DNA from: Druceiella hillmani
Taxonomy: Eukaryota; Arthropoda; Insecta; Lepidoptera; Hepialidae
Assembly (NCBI GenBank): GCA_039881145.1
Contig: JAYKKI010000006.1
Span: 19,908,501-19,972,500, forward strand
DNA length: 64,000 nucleotides
Direction: 5' to 3'
Part shown: piece after piece, positions 1-12,629 of the stretch
Numbering within the stretch: position 1 is the first letter of the stretch
How the letters are laid out: the number at the start of each line of letters is the position of its first letter
The notes under the pieces: generated by a model
Told to the model about the DNA's origin: nothing
Databases searched by the model: none
The model's input: only the letters and a program-made list of their open reading frames with translations
Made by a program: the position numbers and the translations under genes

Positions 1-353
1 ATAATTGTCAGGGAAAAATATTTTTATAATTTTCTGCATGACTATTTTCACGAATAATTAAAGCACCTTTGTAACGAGGCGAAGAAAATATTGTAAAATT
101 GAATAGTTAAGAGAGTATGTCGTGCGAGGGAACATGATGAAATTATAAAGGTTTAAAGTGACCGTGGAACTGGGCTAAATGAGTCATAGTGGCATGAAAT
201 TTCTGTTTCTCTTTGCTGCAAAATTATGTTTGCTGAAAGTGGCGCAGTAAAGGAAAATTTTGTTAATTCATTTCGTAAAAGTATATAATATTACGTCGCG
301 CATTAGTTACATATATTTACTCGGTATGTATTTAGTCAGTGAGGTTATACATG

Positions 354-356
<3 letters not shown>

Positions 357-410
<54 letters not shown>

Positions 411-422
411 ATGTGTGTGTGT
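357..422. repeat. (AT)n/(GT)n microsatellite
   Basis: About 40 bp of uninterrupted AT dinucleotides pass into a GT-rich tract. The open frame through it encodes only an Ile-Tyr run and is not a gene. Confidence 0.97.
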
Positions 423-423
423 A

Positions 424-1479
424 TAAAGTTTTAAGTAACTGTTCGAGAGAGATTTTTAATAGTAATTTTAATTAATTTATTATTTACGTATAGTTAAATA
501 TTGATATATTTGACGTTTATTTATTTACATAACAATGAAAACAAGAAAATTATTAAATTCAATAATATTTATAATGTACTAATTCAAGAAGTAGTATAAC
601 TAGATTCTCACTCACCACAAATAAATCAAACTCTAGTACAATAATGATCGAGTAACTTGGTAATTTTACACGGTGGGAAAGTCAAAATAATAATGATTAG
701 GCGAACGTTTTTTTTTTGTTTATCACCAGGCTGCATTAATTTTATTTATTAACTTTAATGCACTTTACATATAGCGGACTTATTGCCACATGAGCAATTT
801 TTTCCAGTCGATCGTAACAATAGGTATTGAAATTTAGTTGGTAGTTTTAAATATTTTACAATAAAAACTGTTTACAGTATATTTGAAAGAGCAAAATTAA
901 AAAAAAAGACAAAAGTATCTGTAATGCAAACTATTGAAACAAATCAGGACGGGGAAGAAAGGAAAGGACAAGGGTATGAAGGGAAAGGGTTCAGGAGAGA
1001 TAGAACTTTTACACTCGATCGTTGAAAACATTAAACATGTGATTTTATTGGTGTCAGGATTCCAAATTCTCGTCGTTTTTCGTCGCAAAGGATTTTTCGT
1101 AAGAAGTAGATGTATGTTTGGGAATAAGTAGGATAAGTAAACTTTCAGACCGTAGCCCAAGGCCATGAGCAAACAAATCTTTAAATTTGCCAGTAAGATA
1201 TTTGGACTCCGAGGATTTTTCGAAGGAGAAGTGATCTGTATTCAGAAATATGAAGTTTGTTTTCTGAGGCCGAAGATGTACCGGATACATACATTTTGAA
1301 GACGTTCTTACTTGTGTAAATATTTGTCATTAAGATAGCGTACGTCTTCATTCGTCTTCATATATAATGTTTGGTCATAGAAGTGTTTGACAAAAGTAGA
1401 TTTTCATTTTAGTCGACAGAAAATTTTGAAAACGTTTTAAAGAGTGTATTCTGTTGAAAATACGACGACAAAAATTATT
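424..1479. other. No feature recognised
   Basis: AT-rich DNA. Short overlapping frames on both strands near 0.90-1.29 kb coincide with a slightly purine-rich patch. Their translations match no family I know and show no codon-like pattern. Confidence 0.5.
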
Positions 1480-2030
1480 TACATGAGGGCGCTAACTGAG
1501 ATTTTGATCGATCAGTAGACCCAGGTTTTTAACAGTTGACATATATGGTATTTTGTATTATTTAGCACTAGTTGAGATAAACTAAGCAGGTCGATGATTG
1601 AGATCAGTCTTTGACTACCAAAGATGATAGCTTGATACTTGTTTGGGTTAACCAAAAGGCTCATTTCATGAGCCCACTGACCAATGGAGGCAAGATCCCC
1701 ATTTAAAATGTCGATGGTTTCCGATAAGGTGTAAAAGTCTAAATATGTACAGATTTGCAAGTCATCAGCATAGAGATATTAATTGCTACATATATTCTTA
1801 ACAATATCATCAAGAAATACTGAGAAGAGGAGACAGAATTCCTTCTTGAGGCACACCAGCTGTAATGTCTGTCTGCCTAGAATACGTATCTGACGACTTA
1901 ACAGATTACTTATTTAAAGCCAGATTAAAAGGGGAAATACAGGCTTATGAGCATTGAAGGAAGAAACCAGTTGACTATGAACAAGATGTTCCCGTGAACT
2001 TCAAATAATAGAGCTGGTTTCTACCTTGCT
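1480..2030 (-). pseudogene. Jockey-like LINE reverse transcriptase fragment
   Basis: This is a decayed piece of the ORF2 reverse transcriptase of a non-LTR retrotransposon, the enzyme that copies element RNA into DNA at the target site. Read on the minus strand, about 1.86 kb gives AGVPQEGILSPLL, the RT block preceding the catalytic site. Near 1.77 kb comes the catalytic box LYADDLQI. It continues in frame as TLSETIDILNGDLASIGQW and later NPNKYQAIIFGSQRL. After a frameshift near 1.52 kb it ends with KNLGLLIDQNL, the usual C-terminal RT block. At least two frameshifts and several stops separate the blocks, and endonuclease and 5' parts are missing, so it cannot encode a working enzyme. The catalytic YADD itself is intact. 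The family (GVPQ, YADD, NLG) is certain as a LINE RT; assignment to the Jockey group is inference. Confidence 0.9.
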
Positions 2031-2234
2031 TGACTCTAAAATTATGTATAATAAATTTATGAAACACGTTGGAAGTGTCTAGTATTACGCAACACAAATG
2101 CCAATCAAATTGAAAAACCGAAACTTTTCACAAAACTAAAGGCATTTTTAATTAAAGTTCTGACATTTGTAATATTTACAAATGTTAAAATAATAACGTC
2201 AAACATTCATAGAATATAATTAAACATGAGACTT

Positions 2235-2289
2235 AAGAGAGAGAGAGAGAGAGAGAAAGAGAGACACAAAGAGAGAGAGAAAGAGAGAG
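2235..2289. repeat. (GA)n purine tract
   Basis: About 55 bp of GA repeats interrupted by a few A and CACA steps, a simple polypurine sequence. Confidence 0.95.
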
Positions 2290-2435
2290 CAAACATTTAG
2301 TCAAGGGGTAACAAGAGGTTAGGTGTTCCATAACTGGTCTTCAAAATATGCCTCAAAGGCAAATTCCTCATGACGAGGCATGCTTAATTATAAATTATGT
2401 TGATAAAAAATATATTTTTGTCTTATAACTTTTTT

Positions 2436-2482
2436 TTTTGAAACGTCCCCGTTTGAAAGGTTTTGTTTTGAAACGTCCCCTT
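2436..2482. repeat. 30-bp spaced direct repeat
   Basis: The 15-mer TTTTGAAACGTCCCC occurs twice, starting at 2436 and 2466. It is a small local duplication in AT-rich DNA. Confidence 0.85.
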
Positions 2483-2489
2483 TTTTCCT

Positions 2490-5030
2490 ATTTCACATTT
2501 TTACCAAACAATTTAATAATATTTTTGAAGTTAATACTATATTAATTCAAACTCAGCTTTTTTCAGACTGAATTTAAAGGCAGAATTATGTTAATTTTTT
2601 TCATACAACTTTTGTTTTAAGTTCAATTTTATGAGATGATAAAGATTGTGTTATTCTCGCAGGAATTTTTTGTAGACTCATACAGTTTGAAAAATATGTG
2701 CAAGTGAACAAATCTCTATGCTTTGTTAAATTAATATAAAGCAGACACACAATTCGAGTTATATCCTAACATACGTACATCGATTGATTGATAGCTTTGT
2801 TATTGCGGATCATGATGTATTCAATCTGGCGCCGTGTTCGATCCCCTCGCTCGTCAACGCATGCAACATTCGCTTGCGCCAACATAGTAGTGATGAATTA
2901 CTGACGAAACAGATATGCTAATGTGGAGACGAGGAAAGTCTCTTGAATTAATTAGTTTCCTGGCGGGTAACTGAGGTTATCGTGATATATATATTAGCAG
3001 AGAAAAACCTTCGTATTACGAAGGGTATTTACGTCATGAAATTGCTTCGATGGGTCGAAATGTGACTGTAACTTTTGAATGATATGATTTATTTTATGAA
3101 GAAAATAAAAAAATAAGCCAATTGTTTGAGGTCTTTATTACCAGGTTTCTTTAATATATTTGAAATTTGAAAACATAATTGTTTTGTTGTCTTTTATATT
3201 TTCCATTGATAAGGCATCTAAAACTTGTTATTTTTTGTACTTTTATTTGTTTTTAATTACTTTTTTACTCATATTTTTGAAAGAAAAATATTGAAAAACT
3301 ATTTTGGTAATAGCAAAAACTAAATTGGCAAATAAGACGAGCATAAAAAAGAATATATTTTTAAAATTTTTCACAACTTTATTTGATAGCTCTATATTTT
3401 ACATAATTAGGTAAGTTTTCGCATTTTTAATTTAAATGTTTTATGAGATCATTGTCTGTAATAGATACCCAAACTGACGAAATAACAAAAGTAAAATTAA
3501 TAAACTTCTCAGATAATAAACTCTGTGGCTTCTTAAAGACTTCAGAAAAGTATTCATTATCCGTGGAATCAATAAAGGATACCAGAGAGGCTATTGGATG
3601 AATAAGAGTACAAATTCAACAAATTATAGAAATGAAGATATTTTTGAAGTGAAAATTATAGAGATTATCTTGTTACTGCAATTTATTATACCTAAAATAT
3701 TTTATTTGAACACTATACAAACAAACAATAAGGTAACAATATCCTTTATTTTTAATATCGCGGAAGCAGCGCATTGAAAGACGTTATATTGTTCGTTTTT
3801 ATATTTTAGTGTTTCGCTTTGAATTTAATTCAGAAATGTTAAAATAATTCTTTGCAAACACTTTGTCGTTTTTCGAAGCGGATATTTAGATCATTCCATT
3901 ATCTGGTTCTAGATATATTAATTTTAGAATTGATTTTTGCATATTATACATTTTTAAATAATAGTGATTAAACTCTGAGCGAGCTTAGTCTCGTGATATA
4001 TTTTTAAAATGATTAAAGTAATAGGAGTATATTAACCGGAATAAAAGAGATAGGAAGTGTAATCAACGAATTAATTATATTCATAAGTACGATGTACGTC
4101 ATGCATACGTTATGAACAAATCAATTTTCTTATCTAACTATATAGCTAGGCAACAAAAGTGAGGTGTTCGTATTATTTAAAGGGCAATCGAATGAAAAAA
4201 AATTTCGAGAGTTTTCAGTAAGAAAATTTATACAATTCGTTATAAATATGGCAAATTAAGCAATGGTGATAAAACATATTTTTTTTTATGATAAACGTTC
4301 ACCCTCAAACATAAAGTATGCACATGTGGTGTTTTCGTTTTCCACTCATTATATTCTGTTGTCATCTTTCCGTATTTACATCAGTGTTTACTATCGTTTC
4401 CTCGATCTTTGAAGACTAACTTTTCTCACTTACTCTGACCTTACGTATGTTTTTGTTAGTCTTTTATTTTCACAAATTCTAAGTTCCCAAATCATATATT
4501 AATTTTTTTTATTTTGTATGTCCCTTTTTATACAATATATAAGCCAATGAAATGTTTTACTTCTGAGACGTTATATTCAGCATCTGACAACATTAAAAAA
4601 GACGTGAAAATTTTCAAGAAATACGATTGATATAAATAAAACATCTAACTGCTGTCCGAGAACATAACCATTTTACATGAGCATTTTGTATGGAATTTGA
4701 ATTTGCCACTAAAATAAATAGTATAATAAAGCAACTGTCCATCAGAAAAAGAAACTTTGGACTGTTTTCAAATGCACAATAAACTTACGTAAACCCATAT
4801 ATAATGTCGACAAACATCAACCCGAACTAGTGAGCTCGTAAAATTTTTCACATAAGCAATCAGCACTTAGATCAATGGAGAAAAAATAAACGAATAACAA
4901 AACATTCACAATGCAATGAACTTTTATAATTCACTAAATTGTCATTGCTCCTTAGAGCAAGCTTAAAATCGCACTCTTCGTTTAAGTTTAGAGCCGAAAA
5001 TTTTTAAAATTTACATAAAACACAATTACG
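2490..5030. other. AT-rich, no gene recognised; weak tRNA-like patch
   Basis: Mostly featureless. At 2775-2850 a less AT-rich patch contains TAGCTTTGTT, loosely like a pol III A box. GTTCGATCCC, a good B box, follows about 42 bp later. That spacing fits a tRNA or the head of a tRNA-derived SINE, but I could not fold a cloverleaf or find a poly-A-ended body. Confidence 0.3.
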
Positions 5031-5039
5031 CGCAAATTG

Positions 5040-5250
5040 AACAAGCAGCAACGAGTCGATGACACGTATCGACTCGGCGGCGGTTCGGCAAATACTGATT
5101 AATTTCCCGGCTGGCTGTTTTGTTGTGAACGTCGCCCCACCAGCTTTCAGCTTGCCCGCCCACAGTGAAAGCTCGTCCACCCTGTGGAGACATCTGGCGT
5201 CTATAGGCGGAGTAATGCGAGATACGCACTCCGTAGTACTACGTGGTTGA
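5040..5250. other. GC-rich islet
   Basis: About 210 bp close to 50% GC in DNA that is otherwise about 30% GC, with many CpG. Overlapping frames of 63 and 67 codons exist on opposite strands because stops are rare here; neither is recognisable. The islet starts at a short palindromic stretch (GTCGATGACACGTATCGAC). A small perfect hairpin lies 50 bp further on (CAGAGCTT/AAGCTCTG, 5297-5314). A promoter, first exon or conserved regulatory segment are all possible. Confidence 0.5.
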
Positions 5251-5259
5251 CGTTAACGG

Positions 5260-7690
5260 TATTTCTCAATGTACGTTTGATGATATTGCAGCCTCTCAGA
5301 GCTTGGAAGCTCTGGGATAGGTAATTTGCATATATTTGAGGGTTATTTTATATACAGTATTTTTATAAGGGCTTGCAGGTAAAATACTAGTTTATTTTAA
5401 AGTATGTCGTTTAGGTGACCTTTTGCTGTGCCTATAATGTCTGTCTGCGGTATATATCGTGTTTTTGTACATTTTAATTCAAACGCTTTAGTTATTTACT
5501 TATGTTTAAAAGTATGAAAATATTAAAAGTTTAAAATAAAATTATATTTAACAGAAACTAAAATTATTCAGGTTACGTTCCACCTATCTCTATTGCCAGA
5601 ATTTTATACTTAAAACGTTAATTAAATGTTTACCCGTTGTCCGATATATCTCAATGTTTTGAATATTATCGTAAGCTTATTTCAATATTTGAATTGTGAA
5701 CCCTATTGAAAGCCACTTTATTGAACGTATTGAAAATCAAAAAGGTGTAGAAAGTCCTATTCTTTTTACACTTTAAAATTATTTAGTTTTAATAACAAAT
5801 TGAAACTAAATAAAATAAAAGGAACTAGAGCGTTAAATATATCCTTAATTCTATTACTGTCAAAATACTTTCAAAATAAACTTCTTAAGTAGAAACAAAA
5901 TTCGGACTAAAAGGGTTACAATATACATTTAGGTGTACATACAAATTTAAATATTTAAGAGTCTTAGTATTTCAATTAAACTCTTTGATATTATTTTTTA
6001 CTATGTAAATTTATTTTCTAATATATTGTAACCATCCTTATATAAATCACTTGAATGTGTTTATCTCTTTAATTTTTCAATACACGCTTATCGATATAAT
6101 TTTGCATTAAAGTACTTTCAAAATATGTGGTTAAATGGGGGTAATGATGCAATGCAATTAGAGATGTCCAAAAAATTATTTTGATACTGCGTAAAGGAGA
6201 CGCCGTTACAAAAATTTTTTTAAAATTACTTCGATTGCATTTTAAAACATCTCGTGGATGACGCTTTCGGTAGAAAAATTGTCATCCTCAAGTTCAGTGT
6301 ACGAGATGGTACATAAAAAAATAGAGAATATTTTTCCTTTACTCCTTTGTTTTTCCTTCATTTAAGATGTAAGTCTCTCAAAATTTTTTTACAATTAGTC
6401 ATAAAAAAGCTATGATAATGTTAGACACAAACAGTGCAGTTGAGCATCACATTAAACTAGTCATTAAAACGAGTTTGTTTTTAGCATTGGTTATGGAATA
6501 AAAAAATAGCTATTACACGTAGAATAATGGCTATTTCATAATGACTACTTCACAGCATATAATACTTATATAAATTACATTATACTAGCGAATCATACTT
6601 GTACAAATAATCGTTTATCAAAATATGGTTAAGTCGTAAATTTAAATATTCACCGCTTTAAGCAACGTGTTTCGTTAATTTTTGTCGAACAAATTTTGTT
6701 AACTTCAATATGTTTTGTTCATTGAATGATTAAATTTTGTCACCGCTAAGTTACGAATTTCCTTGCCATGTGAAAGAGTTACAATGATATACAGACAACA
6801 TAACAAAATTATGTAACGGAAGTGAAAGCGTACATGCATAAAGAAAGCGAGACTATCAACATTTGTAATATACATATATCGTCACCTCATTCTTCATGAA
6901 GGTTGAGCAGTTAATTAATATATTACTGTTTAATATTTAACGAAAACATGGACGAGGGTGTATGCTTACGTTAACATCATAAAGTACATAACAACATAAA
7001 CAACACTTGATCTCCATGAAGACATCGTAATCACAGTTATGTAATTATTTACAGGATGACGACAGTTATTTTCTTTTAATATGATGATGTATTTATAATT
7101 TCATATCAGTAATTGACATGACAATACTCTCTATCGGACTGTAAGACACTCTCATTTATACACATCGGGAGAAAAATATGTGAAGATTTTGAAATAAATA
7201 ACATGTCCAAACTTTTTCACATTCATAGCGGGTAGAATTGCATATGTACTTTGTAGGAATAAATATAAAATACAATTATTAACCATCGCACAGTAGTGCT
7301 TTCTTAACCTAATTAAAAAAAATTAACTATGTGTTGACATTTTGATGTAAAGGCGAGAATAATAAGATTTAACCTAATTATATAACTTAATATACAATTA
7401 AAGACAACATGACATAAAAGATTAAGCTGCATGAGATATTGGATTATGATATCAATGTCTTAATTTTTGCTTATTTCCAAACATAAAAAGGTATTTTAGA
7501 AATATTCCTACATCGTATTTTTAAATATAAGTCCTAATTAGCCCATAATATAAACATGAAAGTAAATTTGCTTGTTTGTCTCGCTTTACTTTTTGAACAA
7601 CCTAATTGACCTTTGTGCAATTTCGCATAAACATAGCCGATGTTATGGAAATAGACGTAGACTACTCGTGATCTCAGAACAGGACTGTAT
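5260..7690. other. No feature recognised
   Basis: Uniform AT-rich DNA with homopolymer runs. I see no ORF, repeat or structured element I can support. Confidence 0.5.
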
Positions 7691-7700
7691 TTTGTAAATG

Positions 7701-7752
7701 TTTTCCACCTGAGCAAAGTAACGGCATTTTTTCCACCTGAGCAAAGTAGCGG
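7701..7752. repeat. 28-bp tandem duplication
   Basis: TTTTCCACCTGAGCAAAGTA is followed by ACGG at 7701 and by GCGG at 7729. It is a near-perfect two-copy tandem repeat. Confidence 0.9.
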
Positions 7753-7759
7753 GTCAAAA

Positions 7760-8920
7760 TTTGGGTGAAAATAATGAATCCTATTGAAAACTAAGCGGAA
7801 TTAAATGCCGCATAAATATTGTAGCCGCCGTAAACTAGCGTTGGAAGCGTTTGAATTGTGACCAATAATTTATCGGTTTAAATTCAATTTAAACCAGAAA
7901 AAAACGTTATCTCCATTTTAATGCAGGTTGTAATGCGGTATTATTGAAATTTTTGCAGTATCAGCTATATTAGGTTATGTTTACTGTTCTTGTTCGTAGT
8001 AAGTTAGAGGTAGTAATTGAATGAACTAATTCTTTGCTGTTCATTTGACGAAACTTACATTTTAAAAATATCCTAAATGATGGGAAAAATGTATGAAAGA
8101 TTCATTCGCTTTTTATACTATAAATTGATAAACATCACTCAAACATGGGCTAATACATTACTGTGAGGAGAGAGTTGTTTTAAACTTCGTATTTATTCAA
8201 AATCTTTGTTACTTTAAAAACTCAGCTATGCTGGTTTCGGTGTCATATTTAATCTAAATATTTCATGCACAAACGCAAAGACACCCGTCATTTCATATGC
8301 CGCATGCACGAAAAAGCATCTGATTGCTAATCTCAATACTTGCGCGATAGTTTGATTAAGACAGAACTGTTGCTGTTTGATATATTCTGCTCTCCAATTT
8401 ACGACTTTATAATCAAGCACACTTTTGTTACTTTATATACCTAATTTCTCTTCATTATCGTATTATACGTTTTTTCTTTAATATTAATTTGCTTAATGAA
8501 GCTTTAAGTTGGGCAACAATTTCATTTAGAAAAAAGAACAGATTAAATACAGTTCGATTAAAATTTCCATAACCATACGGAGTATTAAGCGGAAAATATT
8601 TAAGCTGTGGAAACCTTGATAATCGCATCTTTATAGATTATGTTATGGCTATAGTTTGGAACATTGACGTTGAGATTGTACTATGGTGTACATTATTACT
8701 TCACTTCTGTTTAGCTTGTACTAGCTGACAAACTTTGTATTCTAGTTTCATGGTCTGTGTCTTATAAGTCATTCAGTGTTCACCAGTTGTATAATATGTG
8801 ACTTGGTACATATAAAATGTATGTACTAAAGAGTGAAAGTATTCTTCCTTTCTAAAGTCCTGATTAATCTCATTTCCTTTATTTTTCTCTGTTATATCCC
8901 ACCGCTTACCTTTATTTTCA
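7760..8920. other. No feature recognised
   Basis: AT-rich. A 64-codon minus-strand frame at 8226-8420 is unrecognised and isolated. Confidence 0.45.
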
Positions 8921-8921
8921 T

Positions 8922-8923
<2 letters not shown>

Positions 8924-8985
<62 letters not shown>
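8924..8985. repeat. (AT)n microsatellite
   Basis: About 62 bp of pure AT dinucleotides. The surrounding frame translates to an Ile-Tyr run and is not a gene. Confidence 0.98.
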
Positions 8986-8988
<3 letters not shown>

Positions 8989-8989
8989 G

Positions 8990-11800
8990 TAGTTAGTCTT
9001 TTATGGCACTTTTTTCTTTGGCTTTACAAAATTTCATTTCCTTTTTACATCCTCGTTTAGTGTATTTCAGTTTTCCCCAAAATACATTGTTTCTAATTTA
9101 CGGCGCTTTAGTTAATTGAAGTAGTCTTAATTAATAAGCAAAGATATTATTGTTCTATATAGTTATGTAAACAATCAAGAATTATTCCAACATGACCTAA
9201 GAGTAATACAGTTCCACTATCTATCTGTAGAAACTTAAAACATATAAGCTTGTCTTACAAGACTTTTCATCCGCCATTTTTATTGGATATTTTGCCATGA
9301 ATTTTTTTTTTTAAGTTTAAGTATAACAAAATATTTTCTGACTATTTTTCGGTCTATCCATTTTATTTATTAGGCCTATTTATATTATTCTATAAATATC
9401 AATATGACCGAATCGCTTTAAACATTTTTGGGGTTCTAACATAGGCTTCAATGTTATTATATAGGCTTCGATGTCACGGTTTGCATCGAAGATGACTTTA
9501 ATTTTTTCTTCATTTTCTTTACTTGATATTTAATTAAATATTTCAAATAGAATTTAAATAGTTGGGGGCAATTATCAACAATATTTCTCTATTAAGTTTG
9601 TACAAGTCAAGAAAAATATCGTAAGTTTTATTTAAATTTTCAAATAGTTCCAATAATGAGACACACACCGTTTGATATTGAATTTATGGAGTGTCATAAA
9701 ATGTTCGATACTTAAATTATCTGCTAGGACACCTTTTCTGTCGCTTTCTTCTTAGTCTACCAACATAAGTATTAACTTTTATTTTACTTACTCAGTAACA
9801 GTATTTTACTTACTCAGGTTGGTATCATAGAGAAAAAACGTAATAAATGTACATATCTTCTGAATCATCCTTTGGACCCTTTCCCCGTAATACAAATTTT
9901 ACTACTTTCGAAGTTGTGTAAATGCATATACATTCTTTCTTATATTTCTCATTACGATCAACATTTAAATATCATCGTTTGTCTTCATACTTATCTGAAT
10001 GTTGTTCCTAATCATTTTTACTACCATTCTTTTCATAAATTTGTATATATTTTTTGGAAATTTATCATTTACATGTTCATTATGATTATATGTTTATAAA
10101 ATTATAGATTTTGAGAATATTTTATATTTAGTCACACTAATATAAGTGTTGACAATTTTATAAGTTACATGTTACGTATCGCATCCCACAGATACTCAAC
10201 AAATTATGTATTTATTATTAATTGAATTCAAATTTATTTATTTAAAAATTACAATATTGAATTTATAGTTCATAAAATTATACTTAAGATTTAAAGCTAT
10301 GACCTGTGTGCTTTAAGACGGTGGCTGATAGAATGACTTGTCAGTCGCTTGGGTTCTGCTTGTCGACTCTCTTTTCTTGATGCCTAAATTCTGGAAAGCT
10401 TAGACATATCTGGTTTTAATGTCGTTGATGAGCGTTCCGGTAATTTGTTTTGTCTGATAGTTATACCGTATTGTTTCTTTTTAGTTCGCCGTTATCTGTC
10501 GGATAACCTCGAACTATGTTACTTAACTAAATTCATATATTCTTTTATAAATATTTTAGAATGTAAATATTCAATATTTTCAAATGTTAATTAGCTTTTG
10601 CCAGCGGCTTTGTTTGCAGCATTTTTAATTTATGTGCGTTGATTTATATGTAGGTTTTGCGCTATCGAAGCTTTTCATCATCTATCGACGTATTACCGTA
10701 CTAACTTTTTATTATTAACTAAACAATTCTTAGTTTCATTCTACAGAAATTATGCTATGCCTTGAGTTGATAAGTAGTTACGTGTTAATTCGAACCACTA
10801 ATTATTTGCACATTTTATGAAAATTGTCTATCGATAAAGGTATGATTAGTAACAAATATCCAACGTACTTCTTGTGGTATTAGTGTTATATGTAAATGAA
10901 ACTACTGCCAAAGATAGTTGAACTACAATAAAATTAAATGCGATAACAATTCGTTATTAAGTAACAAAACAAATTAATTTTCAAATTCACATAGTTTTTA
11001 TGTTAGTATTAATTTGATATTATAATCTTGTTACTTAATTATTCAACTCATTTTCCAATATATGCAATTGTTGTTACAAATTTATTAACTATGCTATTTA
11101 AATTGAAACTTCAGGGCCAGTAAGTCTAAGCTCTTGAGCCGTAATCGAGAAAAAATGAATTTAAAATCCATTTGGAAATGCAAATATTTCATACTACAAA
11201 ATGTTCGTTTAAATTTTAAGCAATTTAATATAACGATATTATTATTGTTATTAGGAGTAGGCGTGAAAATGTAAATGCCTCAAATTTATTTTTACATTAT
11301 ATGTGGTGGCAGCTTTAATATTGCTATTATGCCCACAATATTATTCTAAATGGCGAAGCTAAGATTTAAGTACATGTGTATTGCGAGCTATTTGTTATAA
11401 TATTGGTCTCCCAGTGCTGTCAACAACTTTGATACTAGGGACATTTTGATTATGATGAGATTTCAAAATCACATACGAACCGACGGGAGACAAACTTTTA
11501 TTTAAATAAGTTTATACAATATTAGCATAAATTTGTTACTATTTAATAAATATTTTAAATTTGTTACAATAGACGCTTGTAAAAATTAATTTTATCTGTT
11601 AATAATTTCTTCATTGAAAATTAAAATTTTCAATTTTAAATATCATTGGAAAAACCAGGGTGTTCTCAGCATACTATGGAAATTCAATAATTTATTACTA
11701 GGCTTATCTTAATGGCCATCTTCTATTCTCTGACGAAACTGTCTGAACACCTAGCTGCGGAGGGTAAAACTTTATTCATCGCTCGATTTCCTTACTGTCA
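8990..11800. other. No gene recognised
   Basis: AT-rich. A patch at about 10.29-10.52 kb is somewhat richer in GC and unique in the window but has no ORF. Two near-identical words (ATAGGCTTCRATGT) lie at about 9.44 and 9.46 kb. Confidence 0.45.
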
Positions 11801-11819
11801 TCGGTTTTACGTTTCCTTG

Positions 11820-12620
11820 TGGTCTCATTTCTCAATATACGAACTTGCACTATCGTCGCAAAAGAAGTTTAATTTCACTTTGTTTTTTGTTCACTGTGTG
11901 CACGTCACTGTTAATCCATCCATATACTTTTCTCTCTCTCTGTGTCATCTATCACCAATGACCTCCCTAAAGCATTCCTCTCCCTTCAATAAACCCTATC
12001 CATCACTCATTTCTTTCCTACTGATACCTTTTCACCAGTGTCATATTTGTTAACATATGAGCTTGCACTATTATTGTAAAAAGCTGTTATAAATAAATAA
12101 TATTGTAAATATAATGTAATAAATACTGTTTATAAATAGCTTAAATTTATTATTTTTTTGTTCACTTTGTATGTATTATTATTAATCTATCTTTTTCTAT
12201 CTCTTTTTCTCTATGACGCTTCTCACCGTCAGCTTCTCTAAAGCATCCCCTCTCTCTCTCCAACCCTCCAGTCATTTTTTCCTTCAACTGCTAGTATGTT
12301 CTACTTTTCATTATAGCCTTATTTCTCAACATAAGTACTTGCAGTACTGTAACAAAAGAAATTTTACTTCAAAAAATAACACGAAACATTCGCGATTGTT
12401 TTTCGTTCACTTTGTATATGGCATCATCTCCCTCGCTCTATTGCTTTTCATCCTCGTTCTCTATAAAATTAAACTTTCTCTCGCCAACTTTGTTCGTCAC
12501 TCGCTCTCTACACTATCGATATGTTTCACTCTTTATTACGATGTCATTTTTTAATACACGAACATATTCTACAATGCAAAATAAATTTCATCGCAAAAAA
12601 ATATTTTAAACCTCTTTCAA
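11820..12620. repeat. Degenerate 220-275 bp tandem array
   Basis: A block of the form TTTCTCAAYATANGAACTTGCACTAT, then about 15 bp further AAAGAARTTT, then TTTGTTCACTTTGTATAT, a pyrimidine-rich TCTCTCTCT stretch and CTAAAGCATYCC recurs. Starts are near 11.826, 12.044, 12.320 and 12.545 kb, so units are about 218, 276 and 225 bp and have diverged strongly. The two 113-codon frames here exist because the C/T-rich strand lacks stops. I read this as an old satellite-like array. Confidence 0.75.
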
Positions 12621-12629
12621 CGACTAGAG

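Noticed and set aside
260..475. ORFs made of Ile-Tyr runs (also near 8.9, 16.2, 29.1 and 62.2 kb)
   Set aside because: They are translations of (AT)n microsatellites and have no other coding features.
2775..2850. Possible tRNA gene
   Set aside because: Only A- and B-box-like words with reasonable spacing; no acceptor or anticodon stem could be formed, so it is mentioned only as a weak SINE-head candidate.
11712..12554. Two 113-codon plus-strand ORFs
   Set aside because: They fall in a degenerate tandem array, and the frames are not maintained from unit to unit.
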